From CANQDT01 sp051878935 (GTDB lineage: Bacteria; Bacillota; Clostridia; Lachnospirales; Lachnospiraceae): a stretch of DNA of 64,000 nt. A program made the position numbers and the translations under genes. How positions within the stretch are numbered: the first letter of the stretch is position 1; each line of letters begins with the position of its first letter. Below the pieces are notes generated by a model, which saw nothing but the letters and a program-made list of their open reading frames with translations, was not told where the DNA came from and did not search any database. Shown here one piece after another: positions 8,846 through 17,114 of the stretch. The DNA lies in NCBI GenBank assembly GCA_051878935.1, contig JBJELB010000013.1:1-64000 (forward strand), written 5' to 3'.

Positions 8846-9114
8846 TATGTATTTTTTCGCAGACGCACAGGCTTTAGAAAGACACACCTGCCGTTTCTAT
8901 TACGTTTGATTACGCGCCTTTTAACAAAACTCACCAACCGAAGTGTTTCAAATATCTTTTTTAGGCCGTTTGAAAACGCCGGTACTTAGCTCCTGTACTT
9001 TAGGAGCTTACGTACCGTTGCGTTGGAAACCGCGCGCAAGCATGCCTAAAAAAGATATTGAAATCACTGACGGTTGATTCAAAATAGTTAACGGCGCGTT
9101 TCGTGATAGAAACG
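8846..9114 (+). repeat. Long palindromic element, copy A
   Basis: Non-coding except for its right end. Outer arms pair 8891-8905 (CCGTTTCTATTACG) with 9100-9114. Middle arms share TTACGCGCC on the left and GGCGCGTTTCGTGA on the right. Inner arms are AATATCTTTTTTAGGC and its exact complement. The apex (8981-9016) folds as GGTAC-TTA-GCTCC...GGAGC-TTAC-GTACC. The left outer part (8846-8886) also matches the left outer arm of copy B (21804-21845). The right arm runs into the 3' end of rfbC, so the outermost right arm is missing. Two related copies lie at 21771-22180 and 39510-39936. Confidence 0.85.
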
Positions 9115-9648
9115 GAACGCCGGATACTCTTTATCTTTATCGCTTAGGACTACTTTCATATCCTCCGGAATCGGCCAATCAATCCCAATCGCCGGATCGT
9201 TCCACATCAATCCGCCTTCATCTGTCGGGTCATAAAGATTGGTACATTGATACACAAATGTTGCCGTTTCCGACAACACCAAGAATCCATGTGCCATTCC
9301 TTCCGGAATATAGAACTGGTTCTTTTTTTCTGCTGTCAGATGGACGCCAACCCATTTCCCATAGGTCTTACTGTCCGGGCGGATATCTACCGCCACATCG
9401 AATACTTCGCCTTCTGTTACCCGGACTAACTTACCCTGGGGATGCTCCTTCTGAAAGTGAAGCCCGCGCAGGACTCCACGTTTGGAATGGGATTCATTCA
9501 TCTGTACAAAACGCATAGTCAGACCTGCTGCATCAAATTCAGCCTGATTGTACGTTTCCATAAAGTATCCTCTATGATCACCAAACAGTGTCGGCTCAAT
9601 CTCATATACTCCTTCTATTACTGTTTCTTTAAATGTAAACTTACCCAT
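9088..9648 (-). CDS. rfbC: dTDP-4-dehydrorhamnose 3,5-epimerase
   Basis: A 186-residue cupin enzyme, the third step of dTDP-L-rhamnose synthesis for surface polysaccharide. Seen are GVLRGLHFQ with the catalytic histidine, the acidic/aromatic substrate region and NDPAIGIDWPIPEDM near the C-terminus. It overlaps rfbB by one base. The last residues (FRFYHETRR) are encoded by the right arm of palindromic element A, so the original C-terminus was probably replaced when the element arrived. The residues concerned lie beyond the core fold and need not harm activity. Confidence 0.92.
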   Translation of the reverse strand: MGKFTFKETVIEGVYEIEPTLFGDHRGYFMETYNQAEFDAAGLTMRFVQMNESHSKRGVLRGLHFQKEHPQGKLVRVTEGEVFDVAVDIRPDSKTYGKWVGVHLTAEKKNQFYIPEGMAHGFLVLSETATFVYQCTNLYDPTDEGGLMWNDPAIGIDWPIPEDMKVVLSDKDKEYPAFRFYHETRR

Positions 9649-10673
9649 TACACTAATCGCTCTCCGTACATTTTATCAAAATAATTCCGGTATTCTCCAC
9701 TGATGATATTCTCCCACCATTCTTTATGATTCAAATACCACTCAATGGTCTGTGCTATTCCGGTATCAAAATGGTATACCGGTTTCCAGCCTAACTGTGT
9801 TTCCATCTTCGTCGGGTCAATCGCATACCGCATATCATGTCCCGGCCGGTCCTTGACATAACGGATTAAAGTTTCCGGTTTTCCTAAGGCAGACAAAATC
9901 GTTTTGACTACTTCCAGATTACTTCTCTCATTATGCCCGCCGATATTATAGACCTCACCAATGGCTCCCTTTTTCAAAATCAGATCAATCGCCACACAGT
10001 GATCATATACATGCAGCCAGTCCCGCACATTTGCCCCATTGCCATACACCGGGAGCTCCTCTTCCGCAAGAGCCCGGCTAATCATCAACGGAATCAGCTT
10101 CTCCGGAAACTGGTACGGTCCATAGTTATTCGAGCAACGGGATATCGTCACCGGCAGTCCATACGTTCTGTGATATGCCAGAACAAACAGATCTGCACTT
10201 GCCTTACTGGATGAATACGGACTCGACGTATGCAACGGAGTTTCCTCTGTAAAGAACAAATCCTTGCGATCCAATGGCAGGTCTCCATATACCTCATCTG
10301 TTGAAACCTGATGGAATCTTCCTACACCATGAATACGGCAGGCATCCAACAGCACCTGCGTTCCATATACATTTGTCATCACAAAAATACCCGGATTTTC
10401 AATCGAACGGTCTACATGACTCTCAGCAGCAAAATTCACAACGACATCAAACTGTTCTTTCTCAAATAAATCCATGATAAAATCACGGTTTGAAATATCT
10501 CCCCGGATAAACCGGTAATTTGGTTTCTCTTCCACGCTCTTGAGCGTTTCCAGATTGCCCGCATAAGTCAGCAGATCCAGATTGACGATCTCATCCTGCG
10601 GATACTGCTCCACCATATAATGAACAAAATTGGCTCCGATAAAGCCGGCACCACCTGTGATTAACAATTTCAT
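9648..10673 (-). CDS. rfbB: dTDP-glucose 4,6-dehydratase
   Basis: A 341-residue short-chain dehydrogenase-like enzyme converting dTDP-glucose to dTDP-4-keto-6-deoxyglucose. Seen are the NAD site GGAGFIGANF, the catalytic YSSSK motif and SCSNNYGPYQFPEKLIPLM-type substrate residues. I chose ATG 10673 because GAGGA lies 8 nt upstream; the frame upstream opens only with a TTG at 10688. Second gene of the rfbA-rfbB-rfbC order. Confidence 0.95.
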   Translation of the reverse strand: MKLLITGGAGFIGANFVHYMVEQYPQDEIVNLDLLTYAGNLETLKSVEEKPNYRFIRGDISNRDFIMDLFEKEQFDVVVNFAAESHVDRSIENPGIFVMTNVYGTQVLLDACRIHGVGRFHQVSTDEVYGDLPLDRKDLFFTEETPLHTSSPYSSSKASADLFVLAYHRTYGLPVTISRCSNNYGPYQFPEKLIPLMISRALAEEELPVYGNGANVRDWLHVYDHCVAIDLILKKGAIGEVYNIGGHNERSNLEVVKTILSALGKPETLIRYVKDRPGHDMRYAIDPTKMETQLGWKPVYHFDTGIAQTIEWYLNHKEWWENIISGEYRNYFDKMYGERLV

Positions 10674-10695
10674 ATTTGCTATCCTCAATCTCTAT

Positions 10696-11577
10696 CTAAC
10701 GCGTAATAATCTTACCATCCATAACCTGACGTAAATAAACACCATACTGGTTGTTTTTATATAATTCGCACACCGGAAGCAATGCCTCCTTCGAAATCCA
10801 GCCATTCAGATACGCGATTTCTTCCAGACATGCAATCTTACAATGCTGATGGGTTTCTACTGTCTTGACAAAGTTAGTAGCCTCTACCAGCGATTCATGG
10901 GTTCCGGTATCCAGCCAGGTAAAGCCCTGACCCAGGATTTCCACCTCCAGCTCTCCGTTTTCCAAATAGATTCGGTTCAAATCAGTTATCTCATACTCCC
11001 CGCGTTTGGAAGGCTTTAAGCTCTTTGCATATTCCACGACACGATTATCGTAGAAATACAAGCCTGTCACACAGTAATTTGATTTTGGGTATTCCGGTTT
11101 CTCTTCTATGGAAATCACACGTCCCTGTCCATCAAATTCCACAATACCAAAACGCTCCGGGTCTTCTACGTAATATCCGAATATGGTTGCTCCCGTTTCT
11201 CTGGCAACCGCCTCACGGAGTTTCTTTTTTAAACCATGTCCATGAAAGATATTATCCCCCAAAACCATCGCCACCGAATCCGTTCCAATAAATTCTTCGC
11301 CCAAAACGAACGCCTGAGCCAGACCGTCCGGACTTGGCTGAACCTTGTATGACAGGGCAATTCCAAACTGATGCCCATCTCCTAACAGACGTTCAAACCG
11401 AGGCAGATCCTCCGGTGTGGAAATAATCAGAATCTCCCGGATTCCGGCATTCATCAATATTGACAACGGATAATAAATCATCGGTTTATCATAAATCGGA
11501 AGCAACTGCTTCGATGTCACCTTTGTCAACGGATATAACCTGGTTCCGGAACCCCCTGCAAGAATAATACCCTTCAT
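10696..11577 (-). CDS. rfbA: Glucose-1-phosphate thymidylyltransferase
   Basis: A 293-residue nucleotidyltransferase making dTDP-glucose from glucose 1-phosphate and dTTP. The signature GGSGTRLYPLT is at the N-terminus and GDNIFHG and EEKPEYPKSNY follow. It starts only 17 nt after the stop of the upstream [FeFe] hydrogenase gene with no terminator between, so it is probably co-transcribed with the hydrogenase genes. The fourth enzyme, RfbD, is not found next to it. Confidence 0.95.
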   Translation of the reverse strand: MKGIILAGGSGTRLYPLTKVTSKQLLPIYDKPMIYYPLSILMNAGIREILIISTPEDLPRFERLLGDGHQFGIALSYKVQPSPDGLAQAFVLGEEFIGTDSVAMVLGDNIFHGHGLKKKLREAVARETGATIFGYYVEDPERFGIVEFDGQGRVISIEEKPEYPKSNYCVTGLYFYDNRVVEYAKSLKPSKRGEYEITDLNRIYLENGELEVEILGQGFTWLDTGTHESLVEATNFVKTVETHQHCKIACLEEIAYLNGWISKEALLPVCELYKNNQYGVYLRQVMDGKIITR

Positions 11578-11594
11578 AAGAAATCCTTTCTATT

Positions 11595-13049
11595 CTAATG
11601 TCTATGCATAGAATATTCACAATCCTCTAATTTATCGATGGCTTCCTTGATATTCCGTCCATCTGCCTGAGCCAATAAAGCATTCCGATCCTTTTTAGAT
11701 GGAATTTCGGAACGAAGACTTCCAGGTCCGTTGACACAACCACCGACACAAGCCATTCCTTCAATAAAGTCAGTAGGTAGTTTACCCATTTTTAACATCA
11801 ATAATGCTTTCTTACACTCTGCAGCACCATTTCCCTGCGTTACAGTAATGTCTGTTGACTCACCCTGTTCTTTCAATGCCTGCAAAACAGCAGCTGTTAC
11901 ACCACCGGCATTACCGAATTTCTTACCATAAATACTTCCCTCCTGGAAGTCATCATTCTCAAAGTATCCAGGATTTACCTGTTGTGCATGGAACAAAGCA
12001 TTCAATTCTTCAAAGGTCAAAGCATAATCTGCATTGCCTTTACCGACACTGTCAAGAACCTCCGATTTCTTTGCAATACAAGGTCCGATAAATACGGTTA
12101 CACAATCCGGATCCAGAGCCTTCAGATAACGGCTTAACGCAAACATCGGAGAAATGGTAGTAGACATATTATCAAGCACTTCAGGAAAATGCTTTCTGAT
12201 CATATTAACAAATGCCGGACAGCAGGAGGTTGTCATCTTCTTCCCTTCCTTATAAGCTTCTGCCCACTCGGCTGCTTCTGCATCGGCAACCAGATCGCCT
12301 CCGACTGCAACCTCATACATATCATCAAAGCCCAACGCTTTGATTGCCTGTTTCATCGCACCCATGGAAATATTGCCAAACTGGCCTTCCCCTGCCGGCG
12401 CTACCATAGCATATACTTTTTTGTCTTCCTGCTTAATGAGATTAATGACATCCACCATAAAGGAACGATCAGAAATCGCACCAAAAGGACAGTCCTTAAT
12501 ACAGGAACCGCATTGGATACATTTCTCTTCATCTATGACAACAATATTATTCTCATCCATGGAAATCGCATCCACCGGACAACTCCTCTTACATGGACGC
12601 ATCAGGTCAGCAATCGCATTATATGGACATGCCTGAGAACATTTACCACATTCCTTACAGCGGTCCGGATCAATATATGCGCGGTCTCTTGTCATGGATA
12701 TCGCACCGAAATTACAAGCCTGCTGGCACTTCTTACCTAAACATTTCTGACAGTTATCTGTGACGACATAACGGGTAATCGGACAGCCTTCACATGCGGA
12801 CTGGATGGTCTGCACAATATTTTTGCTGCTGCCGCCTGCCGGGCTTAATCCTCTGGCAAGACGGACACGCTCTCTGATAATCTCACGCTCTTTATGGATA
12901 CAGCAACGGAATTGTGGTTTTGGTCCCGGAATCATTGTATAAGGAATCTGGTCCTGTTTCTCATCCAGTTCTCCCGCAAACGCCAGGCGTGCAACGTTAT
13001 ATAACACTTCCTGTTTCAGGTTTACTATCGTAGCATCATTTTTTAACAT
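11595..13049 (-). CDS. [FeFe] hydrogenase catalytic protein with ferredoxin domains (group B-like)
   Basis: A 484-residue iron-sulfur protein. The N-terminal half carries several 4Fe-4S cysteine motifs (CQKCLGKKCQQAC, CKECGKCSQAC, CIQCGSCIKDC). The C-terminal half has the H-cluster motifs TSCCPAFVN, GPCIAKKSE and EGMACVGGCVNGPG, with all four cluster cysteines. Such enzymes produce or oxidise H2 using ferredoxin-type electrons. The motif variants (PCIAKK, GGCVNGPG) fit the poorly characterised group B better than the standard group A; this is inference. It is the last gene of the hydrogenase set and precedes rfbA. Confidence 0.85.
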   Translation of the reverse strand: MLKNDATIVNLKQEVLYNVARLAFAGELDEKQDQIPYTMIPGPKPQFRCCIHKEREIIRERVRLARGLSPAGGSSKNIVQTIQSACEGCPITRYVVTDNCQKCLGKKCQQACNFGAISMTRDRAYIDPDRCKECGKCSQACPYNAIADLMRPCKRSCPVDAISMDENNIVVIDEEKCIQCGSCIKDCPFGAISDRSFMVDVINLIKQEDKKVYAMVAPAGEGQFGNISMGAMKQAIKALGFDDMYEVAVGGDLVADAEAAEWAEAYKEGKKMTTSCCPAFVNMIRKHFPEVLDNMSTTISPMFALSRYLKALDPDCVTVFIGPCIAKKSEVLDSVGKGNADYALTFEELNALFHAQQVNPGYFENDDFQEGSIYGKKFGNAGGVTAAVLQALKEQGESTDITVTQGNGAAECKKALLMLKMGKLPTDFIEGMACVGGCVNGPGSLRSEIPSKKDRNALLAQADGRNIKEAIDKLEDCEYSMHRH

Positions 13050-13073
13050 AATTTCCTCCTAATGTTTCCTATA

Positions 13074-14249
13074 TCAATAATACTGTATCGTGACATTTTT
13101 CCCGAGCTTTTCCAAGACTTCCCTCATCTGTTCAATCAGATTCATTCGAATACTGATATCAAAGGGCAGATTCGGATTCTGGTGGGCTCCGTTAATTGCT
13201 TTTCCCACGTAGAAATTCAAGTCAGTACAGGACTCAATGATAATCTTGGCAATCATTGAGCCTCCGTTCAATTTATCCAGTTCTTCAAAAAAGCTTTCCG
13301 ATACTACTTCTGTATCTGCATATTGTTTTAACAGCATCAAGGCCCGGCTCAGTGTCACAATACCTTCTGTCGTCAGGTCGATACCTTCGATATGTGCAAT
13401 CGGCGGAATATCCGGGTCCAGATAATCTAATGACGTCTCAATCTTTTTCCCCAGATAACGCGACGCAATATTGGCAGTCGTTCCACCACTGACAATCTTT
13501 ATGCCATCATTCTTCATAAAGTCAATCATGACCTTAATATCCATATCCGGATCCTTGGGAGGACCGGTAAAAATATCAACGATTTTACGCTCTATTACAC
13601 GGAAAACCGATACTGTTGTATCATCTCCCGGGACATGATTATACAAATCATCACAAGCATCACTAATCAACAGCGCCATACGTCTCGCAGTCGGTGCTTT
13701 ATACTGGTTGTTGACTGCGTATTCTGCAATGCTGTCCCACGTCCAACCGAAATTCAGCAAATCACCAACACCGGCATGAATCGTACCATCACTCATGATG
13801 ATAAACATATCATTCTTCTGTACCTGAAACCGGTATTCACTGATTTCTTTTCCTTCAATCATTCTCTTGTTAAATGGAATTTTGACCACCTTGCCATCCC
13901 GAAGGAAAATGCAGCTCGGATTATCAAATTCCACCAGATAGGCATCCCCATTATGATTAATCTGTAAAATCGAAAATGTTGAGTATGCCACCTGTCTTAC
14001 CTGACATATGGGCAGAGTTTTTACGATGGTTTCGACACATTCATCTACCGAAGCACCACCGAGTATCATAGTACCCAGTATCTTCGATGTCAAGGTCGAT
14101 AAAATATTTGCCTTAACACCGGAACCCATTCCATCTGCCAGAATCAAAATATCCGCATCCGGCGTCTTAAGAATCTCAACCTTATCCCCGCACAGCTCTT
14201 CATGATGTTTGTTTAAGCTTTTATAGGCAGAATCTACACTTACGTTCAT
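13074..14249 (-). CDS. SpoIIE/PP2C-type serine phosphatase of the hydrogenase cluster
   Basis: A 391-residue protein. Residues about 25-200 have the PP2C/SpoIIE pattern (DADILILADGMGSG, DMFIIMSDGTIHAG, LISDACDDL...DDTTVSVFRV), a metal-dependent Ser/Thr phosphatase fold. The C-terminal part (from about 220: PPKDPDMDIKVMIDFMKNDG, VSGGTTANIASRYLG) is an additional domain often seen with this type. It lies between a PAS-bearing sensory hydrogenase and a second hydrogenase, so it probably passes on a redox or H2 signal through dephosphorylation of an unidentified protein. Confidence 0.8.
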   Translation of the reverse strand: MNVSVDSAYKSLNKHHEELCGDKVEILKTPDADILILADGMGSGVKANILSTLTSKILGTMILGGASVDECVETIVKTLPICQVRQVAYSTFSILQINHNGDAYLVEFDNPSCIFLRDGKVVKIPFNKRMIEGKEISEYRFQVQKNDMFIIMSDGTIHAGVGDLLNFGWTWDSIAEYAVNNQYKAPTARRMALLISDACDDLYNHVPGDDTTVSVFRVIERKIVDIFTGPPKDPDMDIKVMIDFMKNDGIKIVSGGTTANIASRYLGKKIETSLDYLDPDIPPIAHIEGIDLTTEGIVTLSRALMLLKQYADTEVVSESFFEELDKLNGGSMIAKIIIESCTDLNFYVGKAINGAHQNPNLPFDISIRMNLIEQMREVLEKLGKNVTIQYY

Positions 14250-14260
14250 ACGAAATCCTC

Positions 14261-16000
14261 CTATTGTTCCCCATCATTTATGATGGTGTCACGAAGCTTA
14301 TTGAGTGTCACTTTTGTTTCCGCAGTCGTTTCTCCGAGCAAACCTGCAATTTCCTGTGCGACCATCATCTGTTTATCAATAATTTTCTGAGCCATATCAA
14401 TGGTATCCATCTTAATCTGGTAGTTTTTCTTAATCGTTTCTTCCTGGTCGGAAATATTCTGGAAGATACCCAGAACATAATCCTGTTCAGGAACGTAGAC
14501 GATAATCTGCAGCGTCGTCAGTTTATACTCCGGATATGTTATTTTCTTACCAATAATGCTCGTATGGGTATTGTATACATATTCAAAATCTGCATGGTTG
14601 ATAATCTCATACAGATACATATCCAACGCCTTTGCCCGTGCCACCTTAAAGTATTTCTCTGCTGCATGAGAGAATTCAACGATTTTCATCTCTTTATCAA
14701 CAATAATAATCATGTTTGGCGAGGCATCTAAAACGACATTTGATAAAGATTCTGCACGGTCATGCATGTACGGAATACACATATTCCATTCCGCCTTACC
14801 CTGATAGGTTGCAATCGCCTTATCACGACAGGAAGGATAGCCACATGCACCACAGTTCAGTTCATCGCTCTTCTTAGTCTTACCGATTCTTAAAAGAATC
14901 TCGCGAATTTCCTCCTCTGTCGGCATCTTTTCTTTCGGTGAACAATCCAGGAATTCTTTTCGAATATCAATTTTCTTCAGATCAGTATATTCCTCTTCGC
15001 GAACCGGCTCTTTCGGAATATCTTCCTCCATATCCAGCTTGATGCGGAAACGGGAAAAATTATCCATTGTCTCCCTTACCGCAGGTCCCTTTACACAGCC
15101 ACCGGTACATATATTCACCTCAATAAAACATCCATGAACCTCATCCTGTTCCATTCCTTTGAACAGTTCCATACAGTTCTCAACTCCATGGACATAGAAT
15201 TTGCGGTAACCATCCTTGCGTTTTTCCTCTTCCGACTTGCCTGCCATGACAGACTGAATCACACCATTGGTTACCGGATAGAGACGATTTACACGAGGAT
15301 TGGCATTATGAAAGTCCGTTGACTCCTGTTCAGAAACCACTATATTCTCTTCTGCCAACCACTGTTCAAGTTCTGTAAAATTCAATACCGCATCAATGGC
15401 TCCCTGACAACGAATATCTTCCAGAGCTTCTTTTTTCTTTGCAATACAAGGTCCTAAAAACACTACTTTCGTATCAGCACCAAGTTCCTCTTTAATCAGA
15501 CGTCCATGCGCGATCATAGGCGATACAACCGGTGCCATATATTTTGTTAAACTCGGAAAATACATCTCTATCAAATCATTGGCTGCCGGACAGCAGGTCG
15601 TGATGATATTATCCATCTTACCTTCTTCCAGCAATTTCTGATAGGCATGCGTCACATAAGCAGCACCTTCCGAGGTCTCCCTGATCTGTGAAAAGCCCAG
15701 CTTCATCAACGCAGTAATGACCTGCCGGGGATCTTTAAACTTAATCAAGCCAAGATACGACGGTGCCATCGATATGACAACCCTTTTGCCCTCACGGATA
15801 AACTCCTTTACCTGTTCTAAGTCGCTCTTGATGTATTTGGCATTCTGCGGACAGACCTCGAGACATTTACCACACAGGATACAGTGATCATCCATAATCT
15901 GTGCTGTCTCATCTTTGATCATAATCGATTTTACCTTACAGTTACGAACACATTTATAACAGTTCTTACACTTGGCTCCTTTAAAACCGATTACGCTCAT
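14261..16000 (-). CDS. Sensory-type [FeFe] hydrogenase with ferredoxin, H-cluster and PAS domains (HydS-like)
   Basis: A 579-residue protein. Residues about 10-55 hold two 4Fe-4S motifs (CKNCYKCVRNC, CILCGKCLEVC). The H-cluster domain follows, with TTCCPAAND, GPCIAKKKE and NICTGGCVKGPAV. A further Fe-S motif (CGACGYPSC...C) lies at about 395-420. A PAS domain follows (about 430-530: VVLDASPNMIIIVDKEMKIV, AEKYFKVARAKALD) and a helical tail. This is the architecture of group C putative sensory hydrogenases, thought to sense H2 or redox state. It overlaps the 2Fe-2S gene by 4 bp and is followed 11 bp later by the phosphatase, so they form one unit. Confidence 0.85.
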   Translation of the reverse strand: MSVIGFKGAKCKNCYKCVRNCKVKSIMIKDETAQIMDDHCILCGKCLEVCPQNAKYIKSDLEQVKEFIREGKRVVISMAPSYLGLIKFKDPRQVITALMKLGFSQIRETSEGAAYVTHAYQKLLEEGKMDNIITTCCPAANDLIEMYFPSLTKYMAPVVSPMIAHGRLIKEELGADTKVVFLGPCIAKKKEALEDIRCQGAIDAVLNFTELEQWLAEENIVVSEQESTDFHNANPRVNRLYPVTNGVIQSVMAGKSEEEKRKDGYRKFYVHGVENCMELFKGMEQDEVHGCFIEVNICTGGCVKGPAVRETMDNFSRFRIKLDMEEDIPKEPVREEEYTDLKKIDIRKEFLDCSPKEKMPTEEEIREILLRIGKTKKSDELNCGACGYPSCRDKAIATYQGKAEWNMCIPYMHDRAESLSNVVLDASPNMIIIVDKEMKIVEFSHAAEKYFKVARAKALDMYLYEIINHADFEYVYNTHTSIIGKKITYPEYKLTTLQIIVYVPEQDYVLGIFQNISDQEETIKKNYQIKMDTIDMAQKIIDKQMMVAQEIAGLLGETTAETKVTLNKLRDTIINDGEQ

Positions 16001-16242
16001 GCATCAAGCCTCCTTAACACTTCTTCACGGAAGAAACGTTCTGTGTCATCCGGTGTCAGGGAAAACAGTTCTTCGTCTATTTTTACACATACACCCTGCA
16101 CACATTGTCCCATACAAAACGAACCGTTCAATTCTACTTTATCAGAAACGCCCTCTTTTTTGATTAACTCTGTCAATTTTTCCACCACAGTTCTTGACCC
16201 CTTTAAATGGCAGGAACTTCCAATACAAATCGTAATTACCAT
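15997..16242 (-). CDS. Thioredoxin-like 2Fe-2S ferredoxin
   Basis: An 81-residue protein with the cysteine pattern of thioredoxin-like 2Fe-2S domains (ICIGSSCHLKGS, then GSFCMGQCVQGVCVKI). I chose ATG 16242, which has GGAGG-type sites directly upstream; the longer frame to 16356 runs through the promoter region. First gene of the hydrogenase set; a probable electron-transfer partner of the hydrogenases. Confidence 0.85.
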   Translation of the reverse strand: MVITICIGSSCHLKGSRTVVEKLTELIKKEGVSDKVELNGSFCMGQCVQGVCVKIDEELFSLTPDDTERFFREEVLRRLDA

Positions 16243-16305
16243 ACTCCTATCTCCTCCTATATGTATACACAATATGTTACTTAATTTTACCATAAAATAG
16301 GAAAT

Positions 16306-16329
16306 GGAACAAGCCCTAAGGCTTGTCCC
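16306..16329 (-). terminator. Terminator after the adhE operon
   Basis: GGAACAAGCC (16306-16315) pairs with GGCTTGTCCC (16320-16329). Read on the minus strand the hairpin is 20 nt after the kinase-like gene and is followed by a T-rich stretch. A weak promoter (TTGTTC, 17-bp spacer, TAAAAT) follows for the hydrogenase genes. Confidence 0.7.
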
Positions 16330-16348
16330 ACGCTTAATTATTCCGCAA

Positions 16349-17095
16349 TTATTCACACTCCATGATCTGAGACCATTTCAATAATAATTCTCTTTCTTCC
16401 GGATGACCGAGTGTCAGTCTGGCAGCTGCAACAATTGGAATCCACGCCTGTACGTTACGTTTGCTGATACCACTCTGTTCACAGAATTCTTTCAAGAACT
16501 TATCTGCTGTTTCGATGGATGTGAGTGCCAGTAAAAGATACGTATTAGCAGCATCTGCACTTGCATTACCTCTGGTAGCATTTACCCAGTTTAAGATATA
16601 CGCTTTACCATCCTTAATCATGATATTCTTCGGCTCAAAGCTTCCGTGACACAGCTTAATGTGCTTCGGAACACTATCTAAATGAGCTAACAAATCGTAT
16701 CTGGTAACATCATCAATGCTTGCCACTTCATTAATCTGTCGGCGAAGACGATTACGGTACTCATGGAACAAAGGCACCTGTACTTTATGAATATCATTCA
16801 TGATACTTACCATCATTTCAATATATTCATCTTTCTTTTCCGGATTTTCTTCCATCAACTGCTCTAAATTCTTACCTTCAATCAATTCCATTACGATGGC
16901 CCATTTCCCATCGATTACTTCAATCGCCTCAATCTTCGGCATATTAAAACCGAGCTCCTCTACGCGGGCATGTGTCAATGCCTCGCGAAGTGCTTTTGTT
17001 TTGCTATGAGGGTCATGAAAAACTTTGATGGCTTTTCCATCCTGCTCATAAACATCTGCAACCTTACCTTCTGCAATTAAATTTGTTAATTTCAT
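16349..17095 (-). CDS. Aminoglycoside phosphotransferase-fold protein, probable pseudokinase
   Basis: A 248-residue protein of the APH/choline-kinase fold. In place of the catalytic loop HGDxHPxN it has H150-G-S-F-E-P-K-N157, and in place of the metal-binding IDW it has L-N169-W, so both aspartates normally needed for catalysis are changed (D to S, D to N). The rest (LCHGSFEPKNIM, DAANTYLLLAL) keeps the family pattern. ATG 17095 is preceded by GGGAGGA. It follows adhE by 19 bp and is probably co-transcribed. It may bind rather than phosphorylate a ligand; the function is unknown. Confidence 0.8.
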   Translation of the reverse strand: MKLTNLIAEGKVADVYEQDGKAIKVFHDPHSKTKALREALTHARVEELGFNMPKIEAIEVIDGKWAIVMELIEGKNLEQLMEENPEKKDEYIEMMVSIMNDIHKVQVPLFHEYRNRLRRQINEVASIDDVTRYDLLAHLDSVPKHIKLCHGSFEPKNIMIKDGKAYILNWVNATRGNASADAANTYLLLALTSIETADKFLKEFCEQSGISKRNVQAWIPIVAAARLTLGHPEERELLLKWSQIMECE

Positions 17096-17114
17096 AGTTG
17101 TATCCTCCCAATGA

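Noticed and set aside
8846..9114. Element A as a group II intron or insertion sequence end
   Set aside because: No domain V-like motif, no GUGYG start and no open frame for a reverse transcriptase or transposase in any of the three copies.
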